NCBI RefSeq assembly: GCF_001941345.1
Contig: NZ_CP009251.1
Coordinates: 124,001-188,000 of the forward strand
DNA length: 64,000 nt
From: Corynebacterium stationis
GTDB lineage: Bacteria > Actinomycetota > Actinomycetes > Mycobacteriales > Mycobacteriaceae
Direction of reading: 5' to 3'
Positions 16,289-25,188 of this stretch are shown here, piece after piece. A program made the position numbers and the translations under genes. The notes below the pieces were generated by a model. The model saw nothing but the letters and a program-made list of their open reading frames with translations, made no database searches and was not told the origin of the DNA. How positions within the stretch are numbered: the first letter of the stretch is position 1; each line of letters opens with the position of its first letter.

Positions 16289-17861
16289 TGGCACCTCCTT
16301 CAAGGTTGTTTAAGATATCGTCAATAATATCCTCACCAGGATTTCCTTCCTGGTTACCTCCGGCGTTTCCACCATTGGTGTCGGTGGGTTGCTCCGATCC
16401 TCCATCATTGCCGCTGTCGCCGCCAGGGTTGGAGCCGTTATCTCCGTCCTCGCCGCCACCGCCAGGCGTTGGCGAACCGCCGCCACCCGGCGTGGAGTTG
16501 GAAGGAGGAGTATTAGTTGGCGAAGGTGAACTGCCAGTTGGCCGTGACGTACGCGTTGGCGAAGGGCTTGAAGAGTCGGTCTCGGTTTGAGTATTGGTCT
16601 CTTCGGTTTCTTCTGGTTCTACTTCATCTTGAGTGGGCTCATTTTCCGGGGTGACATATTCCGTCACGATGGAGGGTGCCGTAGAAGTAGTCGGCTGGAC
16701 GTCGCTGTCATCGCCGCTAAACATCGTGGCTGCATAAAAGCCGCCGCCGACTAGAGCAACAGCGAGCGCTGCAATGCCAACGCCGATCCCGAAATTCTTT
16801 CCCGCGCCAGACTTCGTTGCCGTCTTCGCGGGCGCCTGCGTGCTGCTTGTTCCGGAAAGCGCTGCTGCCTCTGGGTCGGTAGCAGGATCTGCGGAAACCG
16901 CCGGGTGAATAGTGGTCGGGTTAGTGGTCTTGCCCAGCATGGCCGTAGCTGCCGTTGGTGAAGGCTCCGGCGCGATGAGGTTATTGGGCATTGCCTTCGG
17001 CTGCGGTGGGCGCTTGCCCAAACGCACAGCCGAAACCGCCAACGCCAGTTCATTGCCACCGGCATAGCGAGTGTTCGGATCCTTGCGCAAGGTAATCCCG
17101 ATGAGCTCGCGTACCGGTGCAGAGATATTTGTCGACAGTGGTTCGGGCGCCTGGCTGATGTGCGCCAACGCTACAGAGACAGATGAATCTCCGGAAAAAG
17201 GACGCTCGCCGGCGAGCATTTCATAGCCGACGACACCGAGGGAATACACATCCGATGCTTCGGTGACATCCTTGCCTTGGGCTTGTTCCGGGGAGACGTA
17301 TTGGGCGGTGCCCACGACCATGCCGGTACGGGTCAGCGGAACCGCAGCGGCAGCTTTTGCAATGCCGAAGTCGGTGATTTTTACCTGACCATTTTGAGTA
17401 ATCAGCAGGTTGCCCGGCTTGATATCACGGTGGACCAGATCCATCCGGTGGATGATCGATAGCCCATGCGCGGTTTGCTCGAGCACGTCCAAAGCCAAAG
17501 ACTCCGGCAGCATCTTCTCGCGCGCTAAGAGATCCGCGAGGGATTCACCGCGCACGTATTCCATGACGATGAAACAAAAGCGGTAGCCCGAAGGGTCTTC
17601 TACTTCGCGGTAGTCATAGGTTTTAACGACGTTGTCGGAATCAATATTTTCCGCAGCATCTGCTTCATTACGAAAACGGGAGAGAAATTCTTCGTTATTG
17701 GAGAACTCTGGGCGCAAAACCTTAAGTGCGACTTCGCGCTCATTGCGGACATCATCAGCTAGCCACACAGTAGACATGCCGCCGTGGCCGATGATCCATT
17801 GCAGCACATAGTCAGAACCGATCAGTGATTGAAGTAGTTCCTGGTTATCAGCAGTATTCAC
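16281..17861 (-). CDS. pknA: Serine/threonine protein kinase PknA
   Basis: A 526-residue kinase starting at GTG 17861 (GGAGGTGG upstream; the TAG of pbpA shares one base). Kinase landmarks: GHGGMSTVW (25-33), Lys47 in ALK, HRDIKPGN (144-151), DFG (164-166), activation loop TRTGMVVGTAQY. One membrane helix lies near residues 345-372. The outer tail of ~140 residues is rich in Ser/Thr/Pro, then Gly/Asn/Asp, with no PASTA domain. PknA phosphorylates cell-shape and division proteins and activates PknB. All cluster genes overlap or nearly touch. Confidence 0.96.
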   Translation of the reverse strand: MNTADNQELLQSLIGSDYVLQWIIGHGGMSTVWLADDVRNEREVALKVLRPEFSNNEEFLSRFRNEADAAENIDSDNVVKTYDYREVEDPSGYRFCFIVMEYVRGESLADLLAREKMLPESLALDVLEQTAHGLSIIHRMDLVHRDIKPGNLLITQNGQVKITDFGIAKAAAAVPLTRTGMVVGTAQYVSPEQAQGKDVTEASDVYSLGVVGYEMLAGERPFSGDSSVSVALAHISQAPEPLSTNISAPVRELIGITLRKDPNTRYAGGNELALAVSAVRLGKRPPQPKAMPNNLIAPEPSPTAATAMLGKTTNPTTIHPAVSADPATDPEAAALSGTSSTQAPAKTATKSGAGKNFGIGVGIAALAVALVGGGFYAATMFSGDDSDVQPTTSTAPSIVTEYVTPENEPTQDEVEPEETEETNTQTETDSSSPSPTRTSRPTGSSPSPTNTPPSNSTPGGGGSPTPGGGGEDGDNGSNPGGDSGNDGGSEQPTDTNGGNAGGNQEGNPGEDIIDDILNNLEGGANG

Positions 17862-19276
17862 TACTGGCCACCTCCGTAGCTATCCAGGATCGCACGCCCA
17901 ATCGGCGCCGAGACCTGGCCACCGGTGGCAGATTCGCCCAAGTTGCCACCATTTTTCACTACAACGCCGACAGCAATGTCGCGGTCTGGGTCAAAGGCGA
18001 CGTACCACACGTGCGGTGGCAGGCCATCGCCGTGTTCGGCGGTACCGGTCTTAGATGCATAACTATTGCCGTTATAGCCGCTGGTGTTGCGCTCGGAGGC
18101 GTACATCAAGTCGGTCAAAGCATTGGCCACGTCTTCATCGACAGCTGTCGATGCTTCCTTTGGCGAGGTAGTCCGAATCTCATTCATCGTGGAATCGGTA
18201 ATGCGGTTGACCAAATAAGGTTCCATGCGCACGCCGCCATTAGCGACGGTGGCAGCCATGCCCGCTGCCTGCAGTGCAGACATAGACACATCGCGCTGGC
18301 CGATGGAGGACTGGCCCACGGAGGCATCGTCAGGCATCTCGCCGATATTGCCCGCTGCGGTTTCAACTCCGATATTGGATTCCTGGCCAATGCCAAAGCC
18401 TTCGGCGTAGCTGCGCAATTCATCAGCGCCGACATCCATGCCCATTTCCACAAAAGCGGTGTTACAGGACAAGGAGAAAGCAGTGGTCAAAGTAACCTGC
18501 TGGGAGCCGCCACAGACTTGTCCGGCGTAGTTGGTCAGTTGGGTATTGGTGCCCGGCAAGGTGATTTCAGAAGCACCGGTCAGGGTGGAATCTGGGCTGT
18601 AGCCATTGTTAAGACCTGCCGCGGTGGTGATGATCTTAAAGATCGATCCCGGTGGCAGGGTTTCCTGCGTGGCGTGGTTTAACAGCGGGTTACCTTCTTG
18701 TTCTTGCAGCTGAGCCCACTGGTCATCGATGTTGTTGGGGTTATAGGACGGGCTAGACGCCATCGCTAAAATCTTGCCTGTCGATGGCTGCAATGCCACC
18801 GCAGCGCCCTCATATCCAGGCTGGGTGAGCTGGTCATAAGCAACCTGCTGCAGCTGTGGATCGATGGTGACTTCCACGTTGGCACCGTCTGGCTGCTCAC
18901 CGGTGATGAGATCCATGAAGTTGCTCGTGATCAGCGAATCATCGGTGCCATTGAGGATGTTATTTTGCGAAGCCTCAAGCTGTGAAGCGCCGTATTGCGT
19001 GGACAAGTAGCCCGTGACCGGACCCCAGGCAGGCGAATCGACGGGATAAGAACGCGAATAAATGCCGTCCTCATTGGCGGTGGATTGTGCCAAGACGGTG
19101 CCGCCGGCGAAAATTTGTCCGCGCGCGACGGTTTGCATGTCATAAAAACCGCGTTGGTTCTTCGGATTATCGGCGTACTTATCCACGCTGAATGCCTGCA
19201 CCACCGTCAAGTTAATGAGCAAGATGATGGTCAGGATGATGGAGAAAAGCGCGGTGACGCGAATTGATTTGTTCAT
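17861..19276 (-). CDS. pbpA: Penicillin-binding protein PbpA (class B transpeptidase)
   Basis: A 471-residue membrane-anchored peptidoglycan cross-linking enzyme. A short N-terminal anchor (residues ~8-28) leads to an outer domain; the transpeptidase motifs are SIFK (211-214), SCN (270-272) and KTGT (409-412). The size and the weak non-catalytic domain match the actinobacterial PbpA partner of RodA rather than FtsI. It overlaps rodA by 4 nt (ATGA) upstream and pknA by one base downstream. It should act with RodA in polar wall synthesis under control of the linked kinases. Confidence 0.96.
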   Translation of the reverse strand: MNKSIRVTALFSIILTIILLINLTVVQAFSVDKYADNPKNQRGFYDMQTVARGQIFAGGTVLAQSTANEDGIYSRSYPVDSPAWGPVTGYLSTQYGASQLEASQNNILNGTDDSLITSNFMDLITGEQPDGANVEVTIDPQLQQVAYDQLTQPGYEGAAVALQPSTGKILAMASSPSYNPNNIDDQWAQLQEQEGNPLLNHATQETLPPGSIFKIITTAAGLNNGYSPDSTLTGASEITLPGTNTQLTNYAGQVCGGSQQVTLTTAFSLSCNTAFVEMGMDVGADELRSYAEGFGIGQESNIGVETAAGNIGEMPDDASVGQSSIGQRDVSMSALQAAGMAATVANGGVRMEPYLVNRITDSTMNEIRTTSPKEASTAVDEDVANALTDLMYASERNTSGYNGNSYASKTGTAEHGDGLPPHVWYVAFDPDRDIAVGVVVKNGGNLGESATGGQVSAPIGRAILDSYGGGQ

Positions 19277-20613
19277 GAGCGAACCTCCGCCACTTCGGCG
19301 TTGTCTTCGGGCGCAGCAATCTCGGCCTGAGGCCTGCGGGCGGTATTAGAAATACGCAGCAAGATAGCCAATAGGATGTAGTTCGCCATCAAGGCAGAAC
19401 CACCGGCGGAAATAAATGGAGTGGTCAAACCGGTCATCGGCAGCAGCGCAGAAATACCGCCGGTGACGACGAAGACCTGAATAGCAACAGTCAAGGACAA
19501 ACCGCCGGCAACCAACTTGCCGTAAGAATCGCGTACACGCATCGCGGTATTAAAGCCGCGAGAGACGAGTAGCGCGAACAAGATCAAGACTGCAGACAGG
19601 CCGATAAGTCCGAATTCTTCACCGATGGCGGCGAGGATGAAGTCGGAGTGCGCAACCGGCACTAATTCTGGGTAGCCGTTGCCAAGGCCCGAGCCGGTAA
19701 TACCGCCGGTGGACATGCCAAAGAGTGCTTGGGAGAGCTGGTAGCCGGTGTTGTCGTAGTTTGCCAAAGGATCGAGGAAGTTGGAGAAACGATCCTGGAT
19801 CTTGTCAGAAATCATGTAGATGCCGGTGGCGCCGACGGCGACCAAAATGATGCCGATGAGCAACCAGGACACACGCCCGGTGGCCATAAATAACATGCCC
19901 AGCACGGTGGAAAATAGCAGCAGTGCAGGGCCGAAGTCATTGGAGACACCCATGATGACAATCGCGATTGCCCAGACAATCAGAATCGGAGCTAAGTCGC
20001 GCAGACGCGGCAGGGAAATGCCTAAGAAGCGATAGCCAGCGACGGTAAATAGCGAGCGCTTTTGTACCAAGAGCATGGCGAAGAACAAAAGCAGCAAAAT
20101 CTTCGAGAACTCACCCGGCTGAATGGAAAATGGTCCCAGCCAAATCCAGATGCGGGCCTCTGCGTCTGGTGGCTGCGGCCACACCAAAGGCAGTGCGAGC
20201 AGTACGATGCCCACGACGCCCAAGAGGTAGGAAAAGCGGGTAAAGACTTTGTGGTCACGGACAATAATCAAGACCGCGGCAAAAAGCACAAGACCGACGA
20301 TGGTCCACATGACCTGGCGCGATGCCAAGGTAGTCTCTTGCGCAATATCGATGCGCGCAAGCATTAATAACCCGATGCCGTTAAGTACTGCAACGATCGG
20401 CAACATGAGCTGATCCGAATGCGGCGCGAGGAAACACAGCACGATGTGCGCGCCAATGAGTACGCCCAAAAAGCCGCCAATGATCCACAGGATCTCTGTG
20501 GTGAGTTCATTGCCTTGGGATAATTCCAGGCTCACCAAAGTGATGGTGAATACGGCGGCTGCCATAATCAGCAGGGTGAGTTCAGTCCAACGACTGTGAA
20601 ACTCTTTGAGCAT
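19273..20613 (-). CDS. rodA: RodA/FtsW-type peptidoglycan polymerase (SEDS protein)
   Basis: A 446-residue membrane protein with about ten to twelve helices. SEDS landmarks are present: WIWLGPFSIQPGEFSKILLLLFFA (the GxFxxQPxE region), NDFGPALLLF, GTGYQLSQAL-like YDNTGYQLSQALFGMSTGGITGSGLGNG, and the C-terminal GLTTPFISAGGSALMANYILLAILLRIS. It polymerises glycan strands from lipid II as the partner of PbpA. TAA of pstP is directly followed by its ATG, with GGGAGG in the pstP end. A decayed second copy of this gene's C-terminal part lies at 27615-27808. Confidence 0.95.
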   Translation of the reverse strand: MLKEFHSRWTELTLLIMAAAVFTITLVSLELSQGNELTTEILWIIGGFLGVLIGAHIVLCFLAPHSDQLMLPIVAVLNGIGLLMLARIDIAQETTLASRQVMWTIVGLVLFAAVLIIVRDHKVFTRFSYLLGVVGIVLLALPLVWPQPPDAEARIWIWLGPFSIQPGEFSKILLLLFFAMLLVQKRSLFTVAGYRFLGISLPRLRDLAPILIVWAIAIVIMGVSNDFGPALLLFSTVLGMLFMATGRVSWLLIGIILVAVGATGIYMISDKIQDRFSNFLDPLANYDNTGYQLSQALFGMSTGGITGSGLGNGYPELVPVAHSDFILAAIGEEFGLIGLSAVLILFALLVSRGFNTAMRVRDSYGKLVAGGLSLTVAIQVFVVTGGISALLPMTGLTTPFISAGGSALMANYILLAILLRISNTARRPQAEIAAPEDNAEVAEVRS

Positions 20614-22161
20614 TTAGTTCACCTCCCGGCAGTCAATCCCCGGGGTTGACCGGAACTTGTCCTTGTCAGTGGTAGATTCGCGGCACTTAGGCAGTGCGCG
20701 CTCGGATAGTTGGGTCAGCTGTGATTGCACCTCGTCATAAGAACCTGAATCTAGGTTGCCTACGGCGCTGCGTTCTGACGGCGGTAGATCGGTTAAGGAA
20801 AACGCTTGCGTGCCAGTTGGGCATGAGTTTCCGGCAAGCTGCAATGCACCGTCTTCGCGCAAGCAGGCCACTTGGTAGTCCTTGTTGAGCGGGCGCCCGA
20901 ACAGTTCCATATCAATGCCCTGCATGATGCGGATTTCCTCGTTGCTGGCATCCGTGTCTTCGGACGTAGTGGAAGCTTCCACAACCGCAACGTAGTAGTT
21001 GTTGTTGAGGTAATTCTTGCTAACCCACCACACGCCCGCTACGAGCGCAATGATGACCAAGATAGAGACAATCAACGGCCAGCCGAAGAATCTACGGCGT
21101 CTGCCAGGCTCCTCATCTGCTGGTTCAGCATCCGCGGTGCCCTCGGCATCATCGGCATCGACAGGGTTGGTGGGATTGCCACCGGTGGGAGAAACAGTCG
21201 AGCGAGGAGCACCAGCAGCCGTGGCTGGGCCCGAATAAGGCTCAATGACCTGCGGGCGACGGTTTAAGGCCGCTGCCCGTGACGCTGCCGAATCAGGGTG
21301 CGTGGGCTCCGGAACTTCACCGGCGATCGCACCGACCATAATGGCCTGCGGATTAATTACTGGGGACTCCTCAGAGGCCGCAAATTCGGTGGTATCAGCA
21401 TTAGTTGATTGCGCAGCTAGAGCATCTAGCTCTGCTACTTCTTCCTCGCTAGCTTCCACAACATCGGCCAAGACAATGGTGACATTATCTGGGCCACCAG
21501 AGCGCAAAGCTAGTTCAACCAGCCGGTTCGCAACCTCTTCCAAAGAACCTGCTACTAGCGCGCTTTCAATGGTGGACGCGGTCACCGGATCCGATAAACC
21601 GTCGGAGCACAATAAGATGCGGTCGCCTGGCTGGGCATCAAGTAAAAACAGCGTTGGTTCAACATCGCGGCCGTTATAAGCCTTTAAAATCAAAGACTTC
21701 TGCGGGTGCGAGGTGACGTCTTCGGGGTCTAACTTGCCTTCATCGACAAGCGACTGCACATACGTGTCATCCTTGGTGACCTGCTGCAACTTCTTATCAC
21801 GCAGCAAATAAGCGCGGGAGTCCCCGGCATGGCACACAGCGAACTGGGAGCCGTTAAACATCATCGATGTCAACGTCGTACCCATGCCATCCGTTTCCGG
21901 ATGCTTCCGGATGTGCTCTGCGATAGACCAGTTGGCCTCAGCCGATACCGTGCCCAACAGCGCTAACATGTCATTGTCACGCGGGTTTTTATCCAACCCC
22001 ATCAAGTGCGTGATCATCAGCTGCGAGGCAACTTCACCAGCAGCGTGGCCACCCATACCGTCGGCTAAAGCCAACAAGTATGGTCCCGCATAGGCAGAGT
22101 CTTCATTATTACCGCGAACCAAACCGCGGTCAGAAGCAGCAGCAAAATTAAGCTTTAGCAT
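20614..22161 (-). CDS. pstP: PP2C-type Ser/Thr phosphatase PstP
   Basis: A 515-residue membrane phosphatase that reverses PknA/PknB phosphorylation. The catalytic PPM domain is residues ~1-240, with RGNNEDS, LADGMGGHAAGEVAS, AVCHAGDSRAYLLR, LLCSDGLSDPV and GGPDNVTIVLADV giving the metal-binding aspartates. A proline/acid-rich linker (~240-345) leads to one helix (WPLIVSILVIIALVAGVWWVS) and a ~150-residue outer domain with cysteines. Two nt separate it from fhaB's stop... start region. The name ppp is also used in Corynebacterium. Confidence 0.96.
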   Translation of the reverse strand: MLKLNFAAASDRGLVRGNNEDSAYAGPYLLALADGMGGHAAGEVASQLMITHLMGLDKNPRDNDMLALLGTVSAEANWSIAEHIRKHPETDGMGTTLTSMMFNGSQFAVCHAGDSRAYLLRDKKLQQVTKDDTYVQSLVDEGKLDPEDVTSHPQKSLILKAYNGRDVEPTLFLLDAQPGDRILLCSDGLSDPVTASTIESALVAGSLEEVANRLVELALRSGGPDNVTIVLADVVEASEEEVAELDALAAQSTNADTTEFAASEESPVINPQAIMVGAIAGEVPEPTHPDSAASRAAALNRRPQVIEPYSGPATAAGAPRSTVSPTGGNPTNPVDADDAEGTADAEPADEEPGRRRRFFGWPLIVSILVIIALVAGVWWVSKNYLNNNYYVAVVEASTTSEDTDASNEEIRIMQGIDMELFGRPLNKDYQVACLREDGALQLAGNSCPTGTQAFSLTDLPPSERSAVGNLDSGSYDEVQSQLTQLSERALPKCRESTTDKDKFRSTPGIDCREVN

Positions 22162-22164
22162 TAC

Positions 22165-22629
22165 TTATGCCACCAGCCTTACAGTAGAGCGCCCCATCTT
22201 GATATCGGTATTGACACCTACCTGCTCAGGCTGATCGATACGATTACCGGCCACAAAAGTGCCGTTACGGGATTCCAAATCTTCCACAAACCACTGGCTG
22301 CCGCGCCGGAATAACCGCGCATGGCGTGACGACGCGTAATCATCACCTAAGACGAAATCACAGTCCTGGGCGCGGCCCAAAGTAAAATCTTCCAGACCGG
22401 ACAAAGCCATGTGAGAGCCAGCTAGAGGCCCATCAATGATCTTTATTTCGCGCGGAGCGATGGCACGTCCTTTAACACGTGGCGCTGCAACTGGGCCGGC
22501 CTTGACTGCTTGGTAGGACCCGGCTGCTTTGTTGGCGTCACGACGCATTGCGTTTAGGGCCACCAGAATAAACAGCCACAGGAGAATCAGCAGTCCGATT
22601 CTCAGTCCGGACATAATGACTGAATCCAT
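22165..22629 (-). CDS. fhaB: FHA-domain protein FhaB
   Basis: A 154-residue protein with one N-terminal membrane helix (GLRIGLLILLWLFILVALN, ~8-27) and a C-terminal FHA domain (~75-150) that binds phosphothreonine: LGRAQDCDFVLGDDYASSRHARLFR, FVEDLESRNGTFVAGNRI. In actinobacteria FhaB (FipA-like) links PknA/B signalling to division proteins. GGAGGTCC lies before the ATG. The 173-nt gap to fhaA holds a terminator for fhaA, so fhaB probably heads its own transcription unit running through pstP to pknB. Confidence 0.93.
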   Translation of the reverse strand: MDSVIMSGLRIGLLILLWLFILVALNAMRRDANKAAGSYQAVKAGPVAAPRVKGRAIAPREIKIIDGPLAGSHMALSGLEDFTLGRAQDCDFVLGDDYASSRHARLFRRGSQWFVEDLESRNGTFVAGNRIDQPEQVGVNTDIKMGRSTVRLVA

Positions 22630-22753
22630 GGGGACCTCCTCATTAAAACGTATGAAACCAGCTTAGTCAGGCACGCCCTGTAATTCAGTAGTGCTGGCAC
22701 TAGTTCTGTAGCGCAAAAGCATAACCGGTTTCAATTTACGGGAAAAATATAAA

Positions 22754-22791
22754 AGCTCGCTGTGACGAAGATTTTCACCAGTATGCGAGCT
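22754..22791 (-). terminator. Hairpin downstream of fhaA
   Basis: AGCTCGC and GCGAGCT form a 7-bp stem with a long loop; read leftward it is followed by TTTTATATTTTT. It would end fhaA mRNA before fhaB. Confidence 0.6.
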
Positions 22792-22802
22792 ATGAAAAAT
22801 CA

Positions 22803-23666
22803 CTAGCTTTCTAAGCCGGTGATACGAACCTCAATTTGGGAATGGCCCATCGTGATGATGTCGCCGTCTGCAAGCAGCCAATTTTCAATAGGCGTTTCAT
22901 TAACGGTGGTGCCGTTGGTGGACTGCAGGTCTGTGAGTACCGCATCCTGGCCGTCCCAGGTAATTTCCGCGTGCTGGCGAGAGACTCCCGTATCTGGCAG
23001 GCGCAGGTGCGCATCATTGCTGCGTCCGATGATATTGGAGCCTTCTTGGACGTGGTAGGTCCGCGATGACCCATCTTGCAAAAGCAGGTTAACCGCAGGG
23101 CCGTGGGGGATATTCTGTTCTTCAGAGGCTTCCTGGCGTACGAATGAGGTAGTTGCTGCTTCCTCAGCCGGATAATTGGAATCTGGGGTAGTCATGGAAT
23201 TCTCCTGAGATTGGGAGGCTGAAGATTGTTCATCTTCGTCCTCGTGGGCATCGTGGAAAATCGCGTCAAAGCCCGTGTCCACTCCTGGTTCCTGATTGAT
23301 AAAGGAAGACACGCGAAGCTGGCCGGTGCGAAGTGATGATTCCTCACCAATGCGCACGACAATAGGGCCAGCGAGTTGCCAGCCATTGTTGCGGATAAAT
23401 CGCGAGATTTGATCTGCCAAGCCAGCCGGGGTTGAGCGATTGCGTGACAGGTTTTCTACATCCTTGGAGCTCACGCCGACTGAGTAGACGTTCGGGCAGT
23501 ACAGCAGCTCGTCATCTCCGTGCTGAACATTATCCAGCGCTTCTTGTTTGAGTAGTTCTTCAATTTCTTCGGGAACAACTTTGCCACCAAAGACGAACGC
23601 CATGCCGTTATCGAGGCCCCGCTGCATGGCCGAATCTAAACGAGCTAGTTTTTCTAATAGTTCCAT
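22803..23666 (-). CDS. fhaA: FHA-domain protein FhaA (DUF3662 + FHA)
   Basis: A 287-residue cytoplasmic protein. The N-terminal DUF3662 domain (~1-125) opens with KLARLDSAMQRGLDNGMAFVFGGKVVPEEIEELLKQEA; a variable acidic linker follows, then a C-terminal FHA domain (~195-285) with IIGRSNDAHLRLPDTGVSRQHAEI and LTDLQSTNGTTVNE. FhaA binds the phosphorylated pseudokinase domain of MviN and other PknB targets, restraining wall precursor flow. Start ATG 23666 has GGAGG upstream. First gene of the leftward cluster. Confidence 0.93.
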   Translation of the reverse strand: MELLEKLARLDSAMQRGLDNGMAFVFGGKVVPEEIEELLKQEALDNVQHGDDELLYCPNVYSVGVSSKDVENLSRNRSTPAGLADQISRFIRNNGWQLAGPIVVRIGEESSLRTGQLRVSSFINQEPGVDTGFDAIFHDAHEDEDEQSSASQSQENSMTTPDSNYPAEEAATTSFVRQEASEEQNIPHGPAVNLLLQDGSSRTYHVQEGSNIIGRSNDAHLRLPDTGVSRQHAEITWDGQDAVLTDLQSTNGTTVNETPIENWLLADGDIITMGHSQIEVRITGLES

Positions 23667-23887
23667 GGGTGCGGCGCCTCCTTTCTGACTGCGATTTGAA
23701 TGAAACCTTCTTTATTATAGGCAACCATAGACCGAAACTAGTAGCTCGCGCGCACTAACAGGCAAGTTTTCTAGGCAAAACCCCAGTTAGTTTTTCTATA
23801 TTGAACTGCCGTTTTGGCATCAGTGCGATCTCTCATGCTATTGTTGTCTAGTCGGTGTGAGACCTAAGGTTTCATGTTTACCACCCA

Positions 23888-23972
23888 GCCCGGGTGGCGG
23901 AATTGGCAGACGCGCTGGCTTCAGGTGCCAGTGTCCTTATAGGACGTGTGGGTTCAAGTCCCACTCCGGGCA
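23888..23972 (+). tRNA. tRNA-Leu (anticodon CAG)
   Basis: An 85-nt class II tRNA. The acceptor stem GCCCGGG pairs with the 3' CCGGGC-A end, the anticodon stem CTGGC/GCCAG encloses loop TTCAGGT with CAG at 23922-23924, a long variable arm follows, and the T loop is GTTCAAGTC. The CCA end is not encoded (CAA follows the discriminator A). A terminator lies 11 nt downstream. Confidence 0.96.
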
Positions 23973-23983
23973 CAAAATTTTTC

Positions 23984-24016
23984 CTCCGAAACATTTTCTC
24001 TGATTATGTTTCGGAG
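23984..24016. terminator. Bidirectional terminator between tRNA-Leu and the ECF operon
   Basis: CTCCGAAACAT and ATGTTTCGGAG form a perfect 11-bp stem with an 11-nt loop. CTTTTGTG follows on the plus strand and GGAAAAATTTT on the minus strand, so it may serve both the tRNA and the leftward ecfA gene. Confidence 0.8.
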
Positions 24017-24051
24017 CTTTTGTGTTCGGTGCGTACGGGATGCGGATGCGC

Positions 24052-25188
24052 TTATATGGATGAACTTACCTGCTCGGCCCCATCGCCAAGCTGGAAGATT
24101 TCAACGTGGGCATAGCCACGTACTTCTTCGATGAAGTTCTCATCATGACAGGCCAGCACAATGCTTCCTCCGCGGTGCAGATGGGACGCGAAACCTTCGT
24201 GCAACATGGTCCGGCCAGCGATATCTAGTCCCACATCCGGCTCATCAGCGCATAAAACATCCACGTGCTCTCCATTGCCAGCACCGATAACTGAGGCAAA
24301 CTGCGCTAACCGCAGTTCACGTTGTGACAGATCTTCAGGATGTTCTTCGCTGCCCAGATTAAATTGCGCACGTAATTGCGTATCCGGAACCATGTGATTC
24401 ACGCGTGAATCAATAACCTGATCAATCGGATCCTGCAACATCAAACCGATTCTTTTGTCCCGTTCGACCAGTGCTTTCATCAACGTGGACTTGCCTGCGC
24501 CATTTGCTCCGCGCAACCACAACACACCGCCGCGCGGAATAGACAGCGATATGGGGCCAATGACGAAACGGTTCGCCTGAAATTTCCGAAACTGCCACCA
24601 GCGCCGTTTTCCTGCGCCCTGGCTGCCCACGAGATCTGGAAAATGCAGATAAGAATCATCGCCGTGATGGGACGAGGGCACCTTTTTCGGCAGCTGCAGG
24701 AGTGCTTCTTCTCCTAGTAATTCCGCATCCACATCGGGGTCCATGTCGGACAACCAGGCGTGATGCCCAGCGACCACCACGTCAGCATCGAGGTTGTGCA
24801 GAACGTGTGCCAGCTGTTGGCGGGAGGCCGGGTCGAGGCCGGCGAAGGGGTCATCGAGAAGCACCAGCGGCGCATCCAGGATTAACACCGTGCCTATTGC
24901 CACCCGCCGAGTTTGCCCACCGGAGAGCTGATTTGGGGCGCGATCCAAAAGTTCCTGCAGATCGAGAGCCCCCGCAATCCTCTCGATGCGCTGACGCATC
25001 TCATCTAGTGCAACCCCGCGCTGTTCAAGGCCAAAAGCTAATTCTTCTTCCACCGTGGTGCGTAAATACGTAATGTGCGCCCGCGGGTTAGAAGTCAGCA
25101 TGACCGCGACGGGAGTGTTTTCATACAAGTCGGTGAGATACTTAGTCAGCCCGGAACCAGAGGGGCCAACCAGCTGCTTTATAGCCAC
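24052..25188 (-). CDS. ECF transporter ATPase, two fused nucleotide-binding domains
   Basis: A 378-residue protein joining two ABC ATPase domains. Domain 1 (~1-140): Walker A is altered, GPSGSGLT (8-15), Leu14 in place of the essential Lys; the signature LSGGQTRR (88-92) is intact, and Walker B reads LLDDP with Asp for the catalytic Glu. Domain 2 (~205-370): Walker A GANGAGKS (227-234) is intact, the signature is degraded to LSQRE (287-291), and Walker B ADEP and switch CHDE are normal. Only one working ATP site can form. It starts with GTG inside the end of ecfT. The first domain lacks the usual ~30 residues before Walker A. Confidence 0.88.
   Translation of the reverse strand: MAIKQLVGPSGSGLTKYLTDLYENTPVAVMLTSNPRAHITYLRTTVEEELAFGLEQRGVALDEMRQRIERIAGALDLQELLDRAPNQLSGGQTRRVAIGTVLILDAPLVLLDDPFAGLDPASRQQLAHVLHNLDADVVVAGHHAWLSDMDPDVDAELLGEEALLQLPKKVPSSHHGDDSYLHFPDLVGSQGAGKRRWWQFRKFQANRFVIGPISLSIPRGGVLWLRGANGAGKSTLMKALVERDKRIGLMLQDPIDQVIDSRVNHMVPDTQLRAQFNLGSEEHPEDLSQRELRLAQFASVIGAGNGEHVDVLCADEPDVGLDIAGRTMLHEGFASHLHRGGSIVLACHDENFIEEVRGYAHVEIFQLGDGAEQVSSSI

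Noticed and set aside
17825..18682. A 285-codon rightward frame over pbpA and the start of pknA
   Set aside because: Pure antisense shadow of strongly coding leftward genes with intact catalytic motifs.
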